A stretch of 64,000 bases of DNA from Ischnura elegans (Eukaryota > Arthropoda > Insecta > Odonata > Coenagrionidae). Positions within the stretch are counted from its first letter, which is position 1, and each line of letters opens with the position of its first letter. Positions 1 to 11,652 of the stretch are shown piece after piece. The stretch covers positions 111,624,917 to 111,688,916 of the forward strand of contig NC_060254.1 in the NCBI RefSeq assembly GCF_921293095.1, written 5' to 3'. A model generated the notes under the pieces. That model was not told where the DNA came from, did no database searches, and saw nothing but the letters and a program-made list of their open reading frames with translations. Both the position numbers and the translations under genes were made by a program.

Positions 1-182
1 AATTTTTCCCATGGAGAATTAATTTTAATTTCACCGTCATTCAAATGGCAAGATTGATTTATTCCAGAAACCGTATTGTTTAAAACTGTTTACCACTCCT
101 TGAAGTTGATCCAAACTCAAAGTTACCATGCCAATTGAAGCTATTGTATTGATTTTGTGCAGGCATATCCATCAAGGGCTTA

Positions 183-496
183 TCCAGGATCAAAACTAGG
201 GTAAAGGGGGGGCAAGCCACGGTTTGTAACATTCAAGAATGGAAAAGGAGAATAAAACCAACATTTTGAGAAAATTATAACACTGCATCATTACTATTTT
301 AAAAATTATTTGCCCGAGAAAAATTATTTTAGCTACATGTCTTATGCTTATATAATTTTTTGTGGTTTTAAATAAAATATCTAGAAAAGTTTCTTTTCAA
401 TCCAGTATGGAATTTCCTGAAAGATTTAAGTGATTTTTACTTTGCGGGGGAAAGGGGGGTTGAAAGCTGCTGCCCCCCACTGGGTACGCCCATGAT
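183..496 (+). mobile_element. GC-rich TIR element, family A (copy 1)
   Basis: Non-coding interspersed element. It starts near a CAGGATCAAAACTAGGG motif followed by a G run and ends with CCCCCCACTGGGTACGCCC. The interior is AT-rich and contains an ATTATTTGC block that recurs in the copies near 12.1, 12.4 and 29.0 kb. The ends of better copies are inverted repeats of GGGCRTACCCAG. No ORF is present, so it is a non-autonomous MITE-like element. Superfamily is not assigned. Confidence 0.6.
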
Positions 497-2466
497 ATCC
501 ATGTTTTTCATGTTACTGTATGTTGATCATGAGGTTTATTTGCCAATAAAGGCCTCATCTTCAGATAAAATCTAATACCAGCTAGTTGAATTTGGCCTGA
601 GCTTACTTTCATGCATGTATTGATTTGAGGATGACGTTCTGGCTGCACAGCCAATCAGCATTGAGCACCTTGTTGACTGTAGGTTAGTTGGCTACTCAAC
701 CAGAAGGCCACCCAGAGGCAGTGGGAGAAATCAGGGGGGGCAACCCTCCCCCCCAAATACATCCTGGAAAAATTAAAAAGATAGTTATCAGTAAGGTGGC
801 TCTCCAATTCAAGTTTTAATTTCACTAGTTCAACAAACAATATTAAAAAATTGATGTCTCATGTGTAACAACAATCACTGATTGAATGAAATGGTTTTAA
901 AGACTTGCGGTAACACGAGACACTTCCTTCACGATTGATGGTCATAATGCAAGACAGAGTGAGCACAATCTCCCACCATACCACCCACAATGGCACCACC
1001 ATCTTATAAAAAAAGGCATATGTACAATATTCCAGATGAACATAGTATGCACAAATACATGGCAAAGATCATTGGAGATCATGTAAAATCCGCTCATCTA
1101 TTAGTAGATGCATTATTGCTGGGAGGTTGTGTTTTCCACCAGGGTGAGGCGTAAAGTAGAGAATAAATGAATGAAATATGCTTGGTTTTCTGATCTCTCC
1201 TTAAGACCACCCAAGATACTGGGATAGATTCTCCAAAGAGGCAGAGGAGATAAAATTGGAGAGTACCTAGCAATGTAGGCTGTGACGCCAGTTTTGCCTT
1301 GAGCCCCTACTGGAAGTTTTGCTACAAACAAGAGGCACCAAGCAACACTCTTTGAAAACAACAACAACAGTGATGGGAAAAACTGAATTTTCACGTTGAC
1401 AAAATGATTTTTTGTATCCTTTTTAAAGTAGATGTCTTAGCCACAGAAACATGGGCATTTAGAAACCCATTGATCTGGAGTGAATGAATCCAACTGAAAT
1501 TTCATAAATGAATGTGTCTCTGCATTTTCTGGGTATCCAACCATGTCTATTGGCTTTTACATAACAGCTTCACTGAGTATCTTGTAGGCATCCTCAGTTC
1601 AAAAGGGGTGATGTATCATTCTTGACTTGTTTACATGTGTATACGGATGGTGGTCAAGATGCTGCACGTTGATTGGCTCAAATGAGTCTCTTCCATGATG
1701 TGTGGAGCTAGTAACGGTCCTTTCTGTTGAAGGGACTCTGCATTTCATGAGTTTTTATGGCCTTTCATGCCTATAGAGGGAAGTAACAACTCAATTTTAC
1801 CAAAAGCTTCATCTAGTCAAATTTCACATACTTTTCACTTTATTCTGACTATGAGTGACATTTTTGGAGAGGCAGACGAACTTGTCCTTGGTAACCTTCT
1901 GATGTTCTATGATCATCACTGAACAGGAATTTTTTCCAGTGTATATGACTTCCTGAAATAGCAGAAAATTTCATGCTTACACAATAAGGGCTAGATTAAG
2001 GTTGTTAATTTGGGGGGAGGGTCTGTTTTTAACTTCTTGGGGTATCCAATAGCTCTCAGCAATAATACATATGTGTCTAAGGTCTAATGTTTGTGGAAAA
2101 GTGGATTTAAAGTCATCTAAAATTATTTATTGAAATTTTTTTTAGATAAGGTGATCTAAAATCCTACAATGGAGTCCTTTCATGTCCCATCATTTTTGCC
2201 CTTAGATAACACCATCTTTATTCAATTCTTCAAGAAATTACGGGGGTGCAGCCCCCTAATCCATCACTGAATATACACTCATACAATGACAGCAGAATTG
2301 TGTCTGGAATAAATGAGTGCAGTTCTTCCCGCAAAACAATGAATTTGATCCGCCACTGCCCTGTGGATAATATAATTTCATCAGTTGGCATTTGGATCCC
2401 AGTATGTGATCTGCATTGGCTGTGAAATGTAAAATGTGATCAATATATCCCAAAAAAACATAGATA
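497..2466. other. no recognisable gene
   Basis: AT-rich sequence with only short ORFs that match no family I recognise and lack splice or codon-use support. It contains G runs near 735 and 2010 that may be decayed GC-rich MITE ends. A short block around 2181-2210 (TGTCCCATCATTTTTGCCC) recurs near 2502-2522. Nothing else could be supported. Confidence 0.5.
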
Positions 2467-3169
2467 CAGTCAAACCTGAATAAGTGAGACTTATCACTTT
2501 CGTGTCCCATCATCTTTGCCCTAAGTGTATGCCTCTGTAAGTATAATTCTAGGGACCTCTAAAAGTGAGAAATTTTTTGGCTGACTTCAGGTGGGAAATT
2601 TAGAACATGCTGTTGGACTCAATATGGAATGATGGGAAACCGATGTCCCACTTAAACTTTAGATTTGTCTACACTTTAGTTAACGTCCCCTTGAGGGGAA
2701 CACATTCTCCATGGCCCTATCACTTGCTAACGCTCACTTACACGGAGATTAAGAGAGAAAGACAGTGATATTAATTTGAAGGAAATTTCAGAAGTTTACA
2801 TTTGTAGCTTATTTGAATCCAGGAAATGGAGACATACTGTTGTAAAGTCGTTTCAAAAAGGTAACAATCCATTTTAAACAAGAGAAATGAGATGAAAAAA
2901 ACATACATATTAACAGTTCCGCATGGGGTCTCAAAAGACATCAACTGATTTCTTTAAATAAAATTGTAAATAATTTAAATTTGATAGATAATTACATACA
3001 TAATACATTTATAATGGTAGATTCCCTCAACCTCCTTATTTGTACCTCAATAAGTGAGGGAGGACATTCTGGAACCTTTGTAAGTGGGAAACTGGGTGAG
3101 TCAGAAACCTCTGTAAATGAGAGTAAAATACTGGTTCCTGGAACTCTCACTTAAATCAATGTTCCACTG
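2467..3169. mobile_element. pogo/Tigger-like MITE
   Basis: The left end reads CAGTCAAACCTGAATAAGTG. The right end, read in reverse complement, is CAGTGGAACATTGATTTAAG. These are imperfect terminal inverted repeats beginning with CAG. The interior repeats variants of AAGTGAGA and CCTCTGTAAGTG, as in pogo-like ends with subterminal repeats. TA precedes the left end, but the right flank is AATA, so the target duplication is not perfect. There is no transposase ORF. A related fragment lies near 11.5 kb. Confidence 0.5.
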
Positions 3170-3220
3170 AATACCTTTTTGAGTTACCTTGCTTCATCAA
3201 ATGTTTCTCTTTTCTTTCAG

Positions 3221-3302
3221 AGTGAATATGTTAACTCCAAAGTCTACCCGATCTTCCCTCGCTACACGATACTCAACGCTGACGCAGAGATAGTTGCTGT
3301 TG
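3221..3302 (+). CDS. candidate internal exon of a host gene
   Basis: An 82-bp segment is preceded by a strong acceptor (TTTCTCTTTTCTTTCAG) and followed by a donor (G-GTATGA). Only one of three frames is open; it encodes 27 residues beginning SEYVNSKVYPIFPRYT and ending EIVAV, and leaves phase 1. The segment is GC-richer than its flanks, as expected for an exon. I do not recognise the protein. No partner exon was found nearby, so it may be one small exon of a long gene extending outside the window, or chance. Confidence 0.45.
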
Positions 3303-4130
3303 GTATGAAATAATGCAATTTGCTGAATGGGAAAATATTATTCTGTCATTGAATGAATATTTGAACAAAAGTCAGCGTCCCTTACCATTGTATATTGTTG
3401 GCTGAAGCCAGTATAGTAGACATTAATTATATATTTAGGAAAATATTTGTAAAACAAAATGCTAGTTCAATTTAGCTGAAAATCATTGGTCAATTAATAG
3501 TTAGCATTTAAGTAAGAAAGCTTGATGTGTCCTTCAAGTTGTATTATTTAAATCTATAATGACATATACAGAAAGCAACAACAAATTAAAAGTCATATTG
3601 AGACTTGCGCGACCAATATTTTGTAACCATGTTTCTTACCAGCGAGTTTTCACTCTTTGACTTGCATTTTATTTCCAGATAGTATTCAAACAAGGACCAC
3701 AAATGTGAGCTAATGATATAATTTTGGGTTGTGTAGACCAAACAACTTACTGAAACTGTGAATAACTGTCATGTATGTACTTAGTCCATGATTTTGTAAA
3801 ACCAGAGTATTACATTGTTTTAATTTATCTGCTGTCTTTTTTTTGATTGAATAAAAGAAATTTTAATTTTTGAAATCTTTTAATTAATTTCTAATGGTGT
3901 AAAACCAAGCCATTTTTTTATTGGGAAATGCAGCAGAGCAGCATGCCAGTACCCTTATCCATGTTGGGAAGTATGACCATTGTAATTTTACCAGAAATCT
4001 CAGGTGGAATAGTTCCATCAAATACTTCCTCAAAAATTGCCCTGTATATCAGACACTATGAAATGAGATCACGTCATCAATAGCAGCTTCTCGACTCGCG
4101 AAAAGTATTTTGCTGCATTTTGCAGGTTAC
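3303..4130. other. no recognisable gene
   Basis: AT-rich sequence directly after the candidate exon. No second exon, repeat structure or known element could be supported. If 3221-3302 is a true exon, this is intron. Confidence 0.4.
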
Positions 4131-4541
4131 TCCTGCCTTTCTTTCCTTCCAGCTTGAACTTTCCCCTTGAAGTCACAATGAGGCCAATTCCCTTTCATTA
4201 AATTTATAATTTCCTTCGTCATCCTTCCCCTTCCTCACATTCACTTACGTTCTTCCCTCTAACACTTTTTCCAACATCCCCTTCCCGCTAAGAACTCCCT
4301 CCATTCATACCTTCTGTCTCCTCCGTATCTCATCTAAAATCTGCCTCTCCTCGCCAATCATATCCAGCACTTCATCGTTCCCCTTCCTCTCCGTCCACTT
4401 CACCTTCTCCATTCTTCTCCAGACCCACATCTCGAAAGCCTACACTATCTCTCCACGTCCTTCCAAGGGTCCATGTTTTCACACCTTAAAACACTACACT
4501 TAAGATGATACTCCACCCTTTTCTTTCCTTACTCTTAGATA
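4131..4541 (-). pseudogene. RTE-like non-LTR retrotransposon pol, C-terminal fragment
   Basis: On the minus strand, 4250-4440 encodes a run typical of the region after the RT in RTE-like and related APE-type elements: FEMWVWRRMEKVKWTER, then NDEVLDMIGEERQIL, then an R-rich stretch and GKGMLEKVLEGR. One in-frame stop interrupts it. Towards lower coordinates a K/R-rich stretch resembles the usual tail. The sequence upstream on the same strand is cut at 4542 by a hAT-like insertion and may continue in 4749-5000. It is an inactive remnant without the catalytic palm. Confidence 0.65.
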
Positions 4542-4747
4542 CAGTAGCGTAACTAGGAATATACTTTGGGGGTGGAGGATGAGATGGCCTGGGGTGGGAG
4601 AATTATTGAAAAATGACAAAAATTTAAATTTAAGCAGATGCAGTTCTTATATTTCAAATCTAGGGAATATTTTTAAATAACTATTTCATTTCTCTGATGC
4701 TTTCGGGGGGGGGCTATCCCCTCATCCCCCCCATAGTTACGCCACTG
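4542..4747. mobile_element. hAT-like MITE, family C (copy 1)
   Basis: About 206 bp with inverted ends: CAGTAGCGTAACTAGGAATA on the left and a right end whose reverse complement is CAGTGGCGTAACTATGG. G/C runs sit just inside both ends. The same family lies at 56250-56510. The flanking octamers (CTTAGATA and CTAAGGTG) agree at only 5 of 8 positions, so the target duplication is decayed or absent. It has no coding capacity. It sits inside the minus-strand RTE-like fragment. Confidence 0.65.
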
Positions 4748-5057
4748 CTAAGGTGACAATTCCCTCATCAGCTCTTTCCTTAAATCCTGCTCATGTCAAC
4801 TTCGCTAATGCATTTATTTTCCCAATTTCCCCTCCTCTGTTTCACTTTTCCTTAAGTGTGCTGCTAAAACTAGTTGAACTGCTCTGTATTCTCAGGGTTA
4901 TGACCACCCCTTTTTATCCTGAGCTTCACATCCCTTAGTCGAGTTGTTTTCCCAATCAACGCATGACTTTTCTCTCTCGCGATTTACCCTAAAAGCATTA
5001 TTCCTTTGCACTTGAGTCTTCAGCCCTCTAGCTCACGGGCGGAAAAATCCTCACAAT

Positions 5058-5225
5058 CAGGGGCGCAGCTAGGAATTAAGGCTGTGGAGGGGGGGGGGGG
5101 GGGTTTGGGTGCAACTAATACCGGGGTGTGTGGGGGTATAGAATACCCACCAGGATAAGTGGTAGGTGCGAGATTAATAAATTGCGGAATTATAAGATAA
5201 ATGGTCCAAAATGGTGAGTTTTACG
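5058..5225 (+). mobile_element. GC-rich TIR element, family B (copy 1)
   Basis: Begins CAGGGGCGCAGCTAGGAATT, contains a long G run and a GGGTATAGAATACCCAC hairpin, and ends in AAATGGTGAGTTTTACGG. The same text occurs at 25130-25300 in this orientation and at 9661-9905 and 12531-12735 inverted. It is non-coding. The CAGGGG start suggests hAT affinity, but no target duplication was identified. Confidence 0.6.
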
Positions 5226-5250
5226 GCGGAATGCACACAACCCACAAATA

Positions 5251-5310
5251 TGGGTGTACCCAGAATCAAAACTGGGGGGGAGGGCAAAAGTAGCTGTGGT
5301 TCCTGGTGTA
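5251..5310 (+). mobile_element. GC-rich family A, 5' end fragment
   Basis: Contains GTACCCAGAATCAAAACTGG, a G run and AGCTGTGG, matching the left end of the copy at 11980-12295. Only the left end is present. Confidence 0.5.
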
Positions 5311-5890
5311 TAAGGAGGACAAAAATCGTGGACCGGCATCATCTTCGACCTGAAGACGCTGGCAGCAGTGCCAGCGAAACTGTTGTCATCACCAACAAAC
5401 CTACGCTGTTGCACCGGAAACATGGAGAAATTGGAACATGAACACCGCGGAAACCTACGTAGTCAAAATGGAACAATTAATGTCCACCACTTTTACATTC
5501 AAAATATTTCTGAGAAATTCATTATCTCTGACACTAATAAAAATATTTGAACACATGTTATCATGGTTTCCATCAGTATGCTATCAATTTCATTTTTATA
5601 TGCATGCATAAAATGCAGTTACATACATACATACTTTACATGCATTATTTGCAGAAAATAACACATAGAGGTAAGAGATAGTGATCACATCCTGCTTATA
5701 ATTTCCCCACAAAGCACAAGATTTTGGGATAACCCATTGAAATAGTCTGTGGGGCAATGGAAGAGAAGAGCCACCTTCAGCAAGAAAGGGTTGGTCATTT
5801 TCGTTTGCTGCTGCTATTAATGATGTGATATTAGAAAATGCAGAGCCACTGTTTGTGGCAATGATAACATCTTAAATGGTCATGTTTGTA
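5311..5890. other. no recognisable gene
   Basis: Short overlapping ORFs occur in several frames without family similarity. Nothing else could be supported. Confidence 0.4.
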
Positions 5891-6130
5891 TTATTGGTAG
5901 AATACTGGCCTCCCACTCAGTGGACCTGGGATCAAATCTCAGCAGTGTGGGAGATTTTTCAGTGACTTCCCAATCCCATCATGAGGACCACTTGGAACAA
6001 ACTTCAAATGCACTTGAATCAAAATCACTCTTCAAATAACACTCTATAAGAGATCACTGGATGCTTCACTAGGAAATTAAAGGCATTAGTCAATGGTATG
6101 TCAATTTTGTATAAGTCAATGCCCATCAGT
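5891..6130 (+). repeat. tRNA-derived SINE (glycine-tRNA-like head)
   Basis: The head reads TGGTAGAATACTGGCCTCCC, then CACTCAGTGGACCTGGGATC and AAATCTC. This matches the order of an A box, an anticodon-arm-like CCTCCCAC and a B box (GGATCAAATC for GGTTCRANNC). It most resembles a glycine tRNA. The cloverleaf is broken and a non-tRNA body follows (CATCATGAGGACCACTTGG), so it is a SINE and not a functional tRNA gene. The 3' end is not sharply defined. Confidence 0.65.
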
Positions 6131-6139
6131 CATTCCATC

Positions 6140-8662
6140 AAGAAGGATTCCCGAATGACCTTTACAAAATAAACTGGTGTCGTATTGGTGAACTCGACTC
6201 GATCGACGAAAAAGTGGAGACATTAAATTCTCTGCTCCTAGACACTGTCGACATTCATGCTCCCATTAGGACTGCTCGAGTTACTCACCCACCAAAACCT
6301 TGGATTTCAACAGAAATAAAGCTTAAAATTTATGAAAGAAACATAGCTCGAGCTACGTTTAGACGCCACAAGAACCCAGTCATATATGCTGAATACAAAG
6401 AACTACAAAATTGAGTCAAATATATGACTTGTAAGGCCAAAAGCGAATACTTGAAAAATACCATTGGAATGCAGACTGCTACGAAAACAATGTGGAAAAC
6501 TATTTGTGATCTTGGAGTAATACAGCCAAAACATATGAATGTCATCAACATAAATCTAGATATACTCAATAATTATTTCTCTTTAAAAGAAATTAACCAC
6601 TAATGCAATGTGAGCAACGTCCTAGAGGGTCATAAAAAAACAATATCTCTGGAAACCATTTTTATTTCTCCCGCATTTCTTCCTTATTAGTCACGAGAGC
6701 ATGCAAATACATCACGAAAAGTGCAAAAGGTCATGACAAAATAAACATTTCCGCAATAAAGATGGCTCTTCCAGTGATACTTCCGGCGCTTCCCAATATT
6801 TTCCATGCCTCTCTGCAAACAGCGCAATATCCAACTTTATGGAAACATTCCATAATACGTCCAATCCCCAAATGCTCTGAACCTACCTATCCGTCAGACT
6901 ATAGACCAATAGGCATCATTCGCGCTTTTGCTAAGATTCTAGAACGTGTGGTATTTGAACAAATCAATAGGTTTGTCATATTGATAACCACATATTAAAT
7001 TCATTACAATCCGGCTTCCGAAAAGGACACAGTACTCAAACTGCACTATTGAACATTACTGAAGATATAAGAGTGGCTATGGAGAACCAAGACATCACAC
7101 TCCTGGTACTATTCCATTTCTCTAAGGCTTTTTATTTGGTAGATCATGAACTGTTTCTTCATAAACTGACGAAATATAACTTCTCAAGTAGTTCAGCAAA
7201 TTGGTTTCGATCCTACCTCAGTAACCGAACCCAATCAGTGGTTGGACCTAATAACACACTTTCTAACTGGATATATAATTCCAGAGGCGTAGCTCAGGGC
7301 TCAGTCCTTAGCCTTCCTTTTTTCTCATTATTCATAAATGTTCTCCTCGAAGTCATAAGACACTGTAAATACCATCTCTACACTGATGATTTCCAGATAT
7401 ATTGCCCCTCGTCAATTCCGGACTTAACGTCTACAATTGCTCTGATCAATGAAGACGTTGAGCAAATGGCATCCTGGACACTGGAAACCCCCCTATGATT
7501 AAATGAATGTAAAACAAAGTCCATAATAATTGGGCAAAGCTACTTGCATGCTCAAATAGACATTTTATCTCTGCCCAGCATTCAAATTGGAAAGTACACC
7601 ATACCATATGAGGAAGCAATAAAAAAACTTGGTGTAACATTTGATAAACATCTTATTTGAAAGCTTCAAGTACAAAGTACTAAAGAGAAAACCCTAGGTA
7701 TGAAACACCAGCTGTATACATCAAAGTATATTATACCCCCAAAAATATGCACCATCCTTGTACAAACACTAATCCTTCCACACCTGGAAGACTGCTCTTC
7801 CCTGCTTACAAATATAGATGAAAACAGCTACAAATTACAAGTGACAATGAACTCGACAATGCAATTTATTTTTGACCTCAAAAAGTGGGATCGAATTAGT
7901 AGTTCATATGCCCGCCTAAACTGGATGAAATTCAAACAACGTCGCCTTTATCATCTCACCTGCCTAACATACAAAATACTTTCTTCTGGTAACCCGCCTT
8001 ATCTGTACAAAATACATATTTATTGGGAAAAGAAATATTCATTTCATACCCACTAGAAACCACAGCTTTGACATTCATATCCCCCACCATGGAACATCTC
8101 AACTCAATAAATCATTCATGGTAACAGCGGCTAGAATATGGAACTCACTGGCGATAGAAATAAGGAATTTGCCATCAATGCATGTATTTAAGAATAAAGT
8201 ATTTAAGTTCTTTAGTTATAGTTCGTAGTAATTCCCAGTGTAACGAGCCATGTTGATGTAATTGAGTACTGATGTGGATGAGGGGAGAATATATTCTGTA
8301 TTCATGAGATAAATTTCTATTGGTCCTTCGTTTTTCTGTTACACCTGAATATTTTTCTTTGAATTAGTTGTGATACTGTTTCAAATATATTTAATATGTC
8401 TGAAAATGTTGTGCGGCTAGATACCCGGGTATCCGCATTCGGGATGCAATTGTACGTATTGGTATGCCTGTATAGACTTATATTTCGTTTTTTTTTTATT
8501 TTTTGTATCTCTATTTTTTGCTTTTACTGAGTATTGATTTTGGGTTTTTTTTTCTTTGAACCTTTGTCAAATTTTTTTTACTGAATTGTTGTGCTCTTGT
8601 AAATTATCTCATGGGCCAAATGACCCACGATAATAATTTAATTGAATTAATTGAATTGTATT
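6140..8662 (+). mobile_element. 5'-truncated non-LTR retrotransposon (Jockey/CR1 supergroup)
   Basis: One element of about 2.5 kb. It starts inside the endonuclease-RT linker and runs through the whole RT and C-terminal region to a 3' UTR. The end is CCAAATGACCCACGATAATA followed by imperfect TTAATTGAA units, not poly(A). Such short-repeat tails are characteristic of CR1/L2/Daphne-type elements. The 5' truncation is typical of incomplete reverse transcription. Multiple stops and frameshifts make it inactive. Confidence 0.8.
6180..8056 (+). pseudogene. reverse transcriptase of non-LTR element, disrupted
   Basis: Blocks in order: the linker (6214-6414, with PPKPWISTEIK), RT fingers (6762-6998, SDYRPIGIIRAFAKILERVV), palm (7049-7498, with the LFHFSKAF, GVAQGSVL and YTDDFQIY motifs), and thumb/C-terminal part (7700-8056, ending LSSGNPPYLYK). 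The catalytic aspartates of YTDD are present. Stops at 6412-6414 and 6996-6998 and frame changes near 7000-7045, 7495 and 7660 separate the blocks. The endonuclease domain is missing. The product would be the polyprotein that copies element RNA at a nicked chromosomal target. Confidence 0.8.
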
Positions 8663-8739
8663 CAATGCATTTATGCTGTTGTTGATGCAGGAGGAGAATT
8701 ATATCCATCTGCATTCCAATTATGTACTCCAACATTTTC

Positions 8740-9225
8740 ACCATTCCAACTCAATTACTGCCTGAGGAGAGAAGATGATCATAAAGATGGAAAAGAAGGA
8801 GGCAACCACATTCATGGGGACGTGGGATGCTAGGATGATGAAGAGGGGCTGGAAAATAATAAAAGGGAATTGGAGTGAGGGAGAATGGGTCTGTGTGAGG
8901 TGAAGTGGAAGGATAGTGGGGACTATTGGATTGAATACAGCAGTGGGGAGGAAAGTGACGGGTAGAGTTGGTATTCAGTGGGAAACTTGCTAAGTGAGTG
9001 GTACGAATGGAGCACAGGCATAGCGATTCTGTCTCTAGAAATTGATTCCACAATGACCCACAAACACTGCTTTGGTTCAAGTTTATATACCCCCAGCAAT
9101 CATGGGGAGGAAGAAGTAGATGAGATGGTTGAACATCTCGAGGAAATAATCAGGGAAATCCTGGGAAAGAAAAATTTGCCATTGATGGGGATTGGAATAT
9201 AGGAAGCGAGGGATGGAAACGAAAA
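8740..9225 (+). pseudogene. RTE-like endonuclease fragment
   Basis: Translations in shifting frames follow the apurinic-like endonuclease of RTE-type elements. They read an ARMMKRGWKIIKGNW-like start, then KWKDSGDYW, then YTPSNHGEEEVDEMVEHLEE (normally YAPTSDHDEEEVE) and KKNLPLMGIG (normally a GDWNAKVG context). Order and spacing match the EN N-terminal half. At least three frameshifts are needed and the catalytic residues are degraded. Similar fragments occur near 35.8 and 54.8 kb. Confidence 0.6.
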
Positions 9226-9236
9226 TTATCTCTGAA

Positions 9237-9442
9237 ATTTCCTGGATATAGACAGTTACTTATACCACTTATTTTTTAAGTGCGCGACCCGGGTTTCAAT
9301 GAGTAATCATCATCATCAGGCGCTAATTAACGCCTAATTAATTAATAATTAGCGCCTGATGATGATGATTACTCGGGTCCCGCACCGGGTCGCGCACTTA
9401 AAAAATAAGTGGTATAAGTAACTGTCTATATCCAGGAAATAA
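9237..9442. repeat. long near-perfect palindrome
   Basis: Two arms of about 95 bp begin ATTTCCTGGATATAGACAGT and are separated by a 15-bp loop near 9331-9345. They differ mainly by a short insertion (TGCGGG versus GTTT). The left flank TTATCTCTGAAAT (9226-9238) is repeated after the element at 9479-9491, which looks like a 13-bp target-site duplication around the palindrome plus a 36-bp tail. It could be a foldback element or a retroposed snap-back. Confidence 0.75.
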
Positions 9443-9660
9443 TGGAATACCACAAAGTTAACCAAGAATTAGTGAATTTTATCTCTGAAATGTCTGCACC
9501 GCATTGTGGGTTCATAAGAAATAATGGGAAAATTGAGAAAGCCCTGCAGGCATGCTAATGGCGGTTTTAGGGGTGCCTTCAGGGTATTTCATTACATAAG
9601 TCAACTGTGGAAAAAACTCTGCCACCACTCAGGGAATAGTGTAAGTCCCTATGTGTGGGG

Positions 9661-9905
9661 CAGTGGCGCCGGGAGGGGGGGGGGGGGTTTGGGGGTTATT
9701 CCCCCCACCCCCCAGAGCTCATAGAAATTTTAAAGTATAATCCATTTTACTTAATTAGATTTATATTACTAATAGAGTAGTGTAAGGATTAATAAAATAT
9801 CTGCAGAAAGCTGTAAAACTCACCATTTTGAACCATTTATCTTAAAGTTCCGCAATTAACTAATCTCGCACCTACCGCTTATCCTAGTGGGTATTCCATA
9901 CCCCC
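9661..9905 (-). mobile_element. GC-rich TIR element, family B (copy 2)
   Basis: Starts GGCAGTGGCGCCGGGAGGGG with a long G run. The right half (9820-9905) is the reverse complement of 5130-5225, including AAACTCACCATTTTGAACC. It is non-coding. Confidence 0.6.
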
Positions 9906-10504
9906 ACGCACCACCATTGTCAGATTGCAAATTGAAATGTAGACTTCATCTCCGAAATATATTCCAAGATCATATTTTCAGTGATGATGTTAAAAATCGA
10001 AGACTGACCATAATAAAAAAATTAATGAATTGATTGCCAACCAATGATTCTAAATTCATTTTTTCCTCTTACAATTAGGGATATGAATAGAGGTTAATAT
10101 GTCCAACACGAGTGAATCAATGTATATCATAGGTAGCTCCATGTTGGTTTAAGGACATGAAGGTAACCCAACTAATGGCATATTTTTACATTCTTACTTT
10201 GCTATATTTATTTTTTTAATAGTGCGGTTTAGACTAGTACATTATTGCCAACTCATTTTCATGCATGATATGTAGTGCATGCTTGATGAGAATACACCCC
10301 CTACCACACACCTTTATTTTGGCTTGCAGGATGTTGATGTACAGAAATTCTGGTAATTTATGATATCCCGTTGATTCACACTGCATCTACACAAGTTTTA
10401 ATTAACAGGCAAAAAAATTGGTATAGGTTCCCAATTATGGGAGCAATGTTCATAATGTGACCATTACTTTGTGTTATTGTCATTCTGAAATGACACAATG
10501 ATTT
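9906..10504. other. no recognisable gene
   Basis: AT-rich, no coherent ORF or repeat seen. Confidence 0.4.
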
Positions 10505-10695
10505 TCCTTAAAATATGATTCGTGAACCGCATCATCACATGATTCATGATTTGAGACAAGGAAAAAATCACATGATTCATGATTTGAGACTTGAATCAAA
10601 TTTCCAGACGTGAATTGTGATTTGTGCTTCGAATCTAATTTCTTCCATGATTCGTGACTCGAATCAATATTAGGTGATTCGTGCCCAACCCTGCC
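10505..10695. repeat. degenerate GATTCGTGA/TCGAATC array
   Basis: Irregular tandem copies of about 25-30 bp: CACATGATTCATGATTTGAG twice, then variants with GATTCGTGACTCGAATC. The local ORF on the minus strand (NHESCD repeats) is a by-product of the repeat and is not a gene. Confidence 0.65.
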
Positions 10696-11494
10696 TCTTA
10701 CGTGGACTACAAAGGTTTGTAATGACAAATTGGCAATGCTTATCTTTGTTTGTCTGACAGAATTTGAAGGAACACAATTCAAATTCCAAGTAGCCAGATG
10801 ATTTTATTGCAGAGAATTTCAGACGCTGCCGGGAAATTCTCCCTTTATGGAGTACACCCAAAAGTTTGTGCCTAAAGAGATAAAGAATTATTCAAATTTC
10901 ACTGTTTCAGTTTGAGATCATTCCATTTTTTTCTTCTCTAAGGATTAAGTGCATTCCTTCAAGGAGTAGACGTTGGAAACTGAGAAAGTTGAGATGCCTT
11001 TGTATGGTGAACTGGTAATGAGAAGGAAGAGAATGAGGTGAGTTTTCCTCTTGCATACACAATCTGTTGTGAGGAGTAATGCAATGGTTTTGGTAGTTGA
11101 GCACTTGAAATCATACCAGTGATTTTTCTCACTCCCTTCGGTGATACATCATCGCTTGCCAAAGTTGCACCTTCATCCAAATAACTTGATAGTGATTCTT
11201 TAATATTTTGTTGTCATTTTGGAATTTTAATTTTTTTCTATCTGCTGAAGTTATTGTAGCGATGCCCGATCATAAAAATAAATTACAACTCACAACCTGA
11301 AAGAAAACCACACAGCATGAATGATTCTGGTGCATTTAAATGCATGTTTTGAATCCCCATCAAGGGACAAGAAAATATCTCGAAGGAGTCCTGCGTAAAT
11401 GGTGATTGTTCAAATTGGTGAAAGACTGCAAATTTATTGTTGCATAAATTTAGATGTTTTTGCATACATAATAAGTTAATAAATGCGGATTCCC
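10696..11494. other. no recognisable gene
   Basis: Several 60-70-codon minus-strand ORFs without similarity or splice support. Nothing could be assigned. Confidence 0.4.
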
Positions 11495-11504
11495 TACACT
11501 CTTA

Positions 11505-11652
11505 CCCCCTACTCCCTTATTTGTACCTCTGTTATTTAGAAAGGTCTCTTCAGAACCATTTTATGCAAAAACCTGGGTAAGAAAGAAACCTCTATAAGCG
11601 AGAATATAAGGCTGATCCTTTGAACTCCCATTTATCAACGTTTTCGACTGTA
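11505..11652. mobile_element. pogo-like MITE fragment
   Basis: Shares TTATTTGTACCTC, AAACCTGGGTAAGAAAGAAACCTCT and the GAACTCCCATTTATCAACG end with the right half of the element at 2467-3169. Only one end is present. Confidence 0.4.

Noticed and set aside
5891-5960. tRNA gene prediction
   Set aside because: A and B boxes are present but the acceptor stem does not pair and a non-tRNA body follows, so it is a SINE.
10480-10782. 100-codon minus-strand ORF with NHESCD repeats
   Set aside because: Translation of the GATTCGTGA repeat array.
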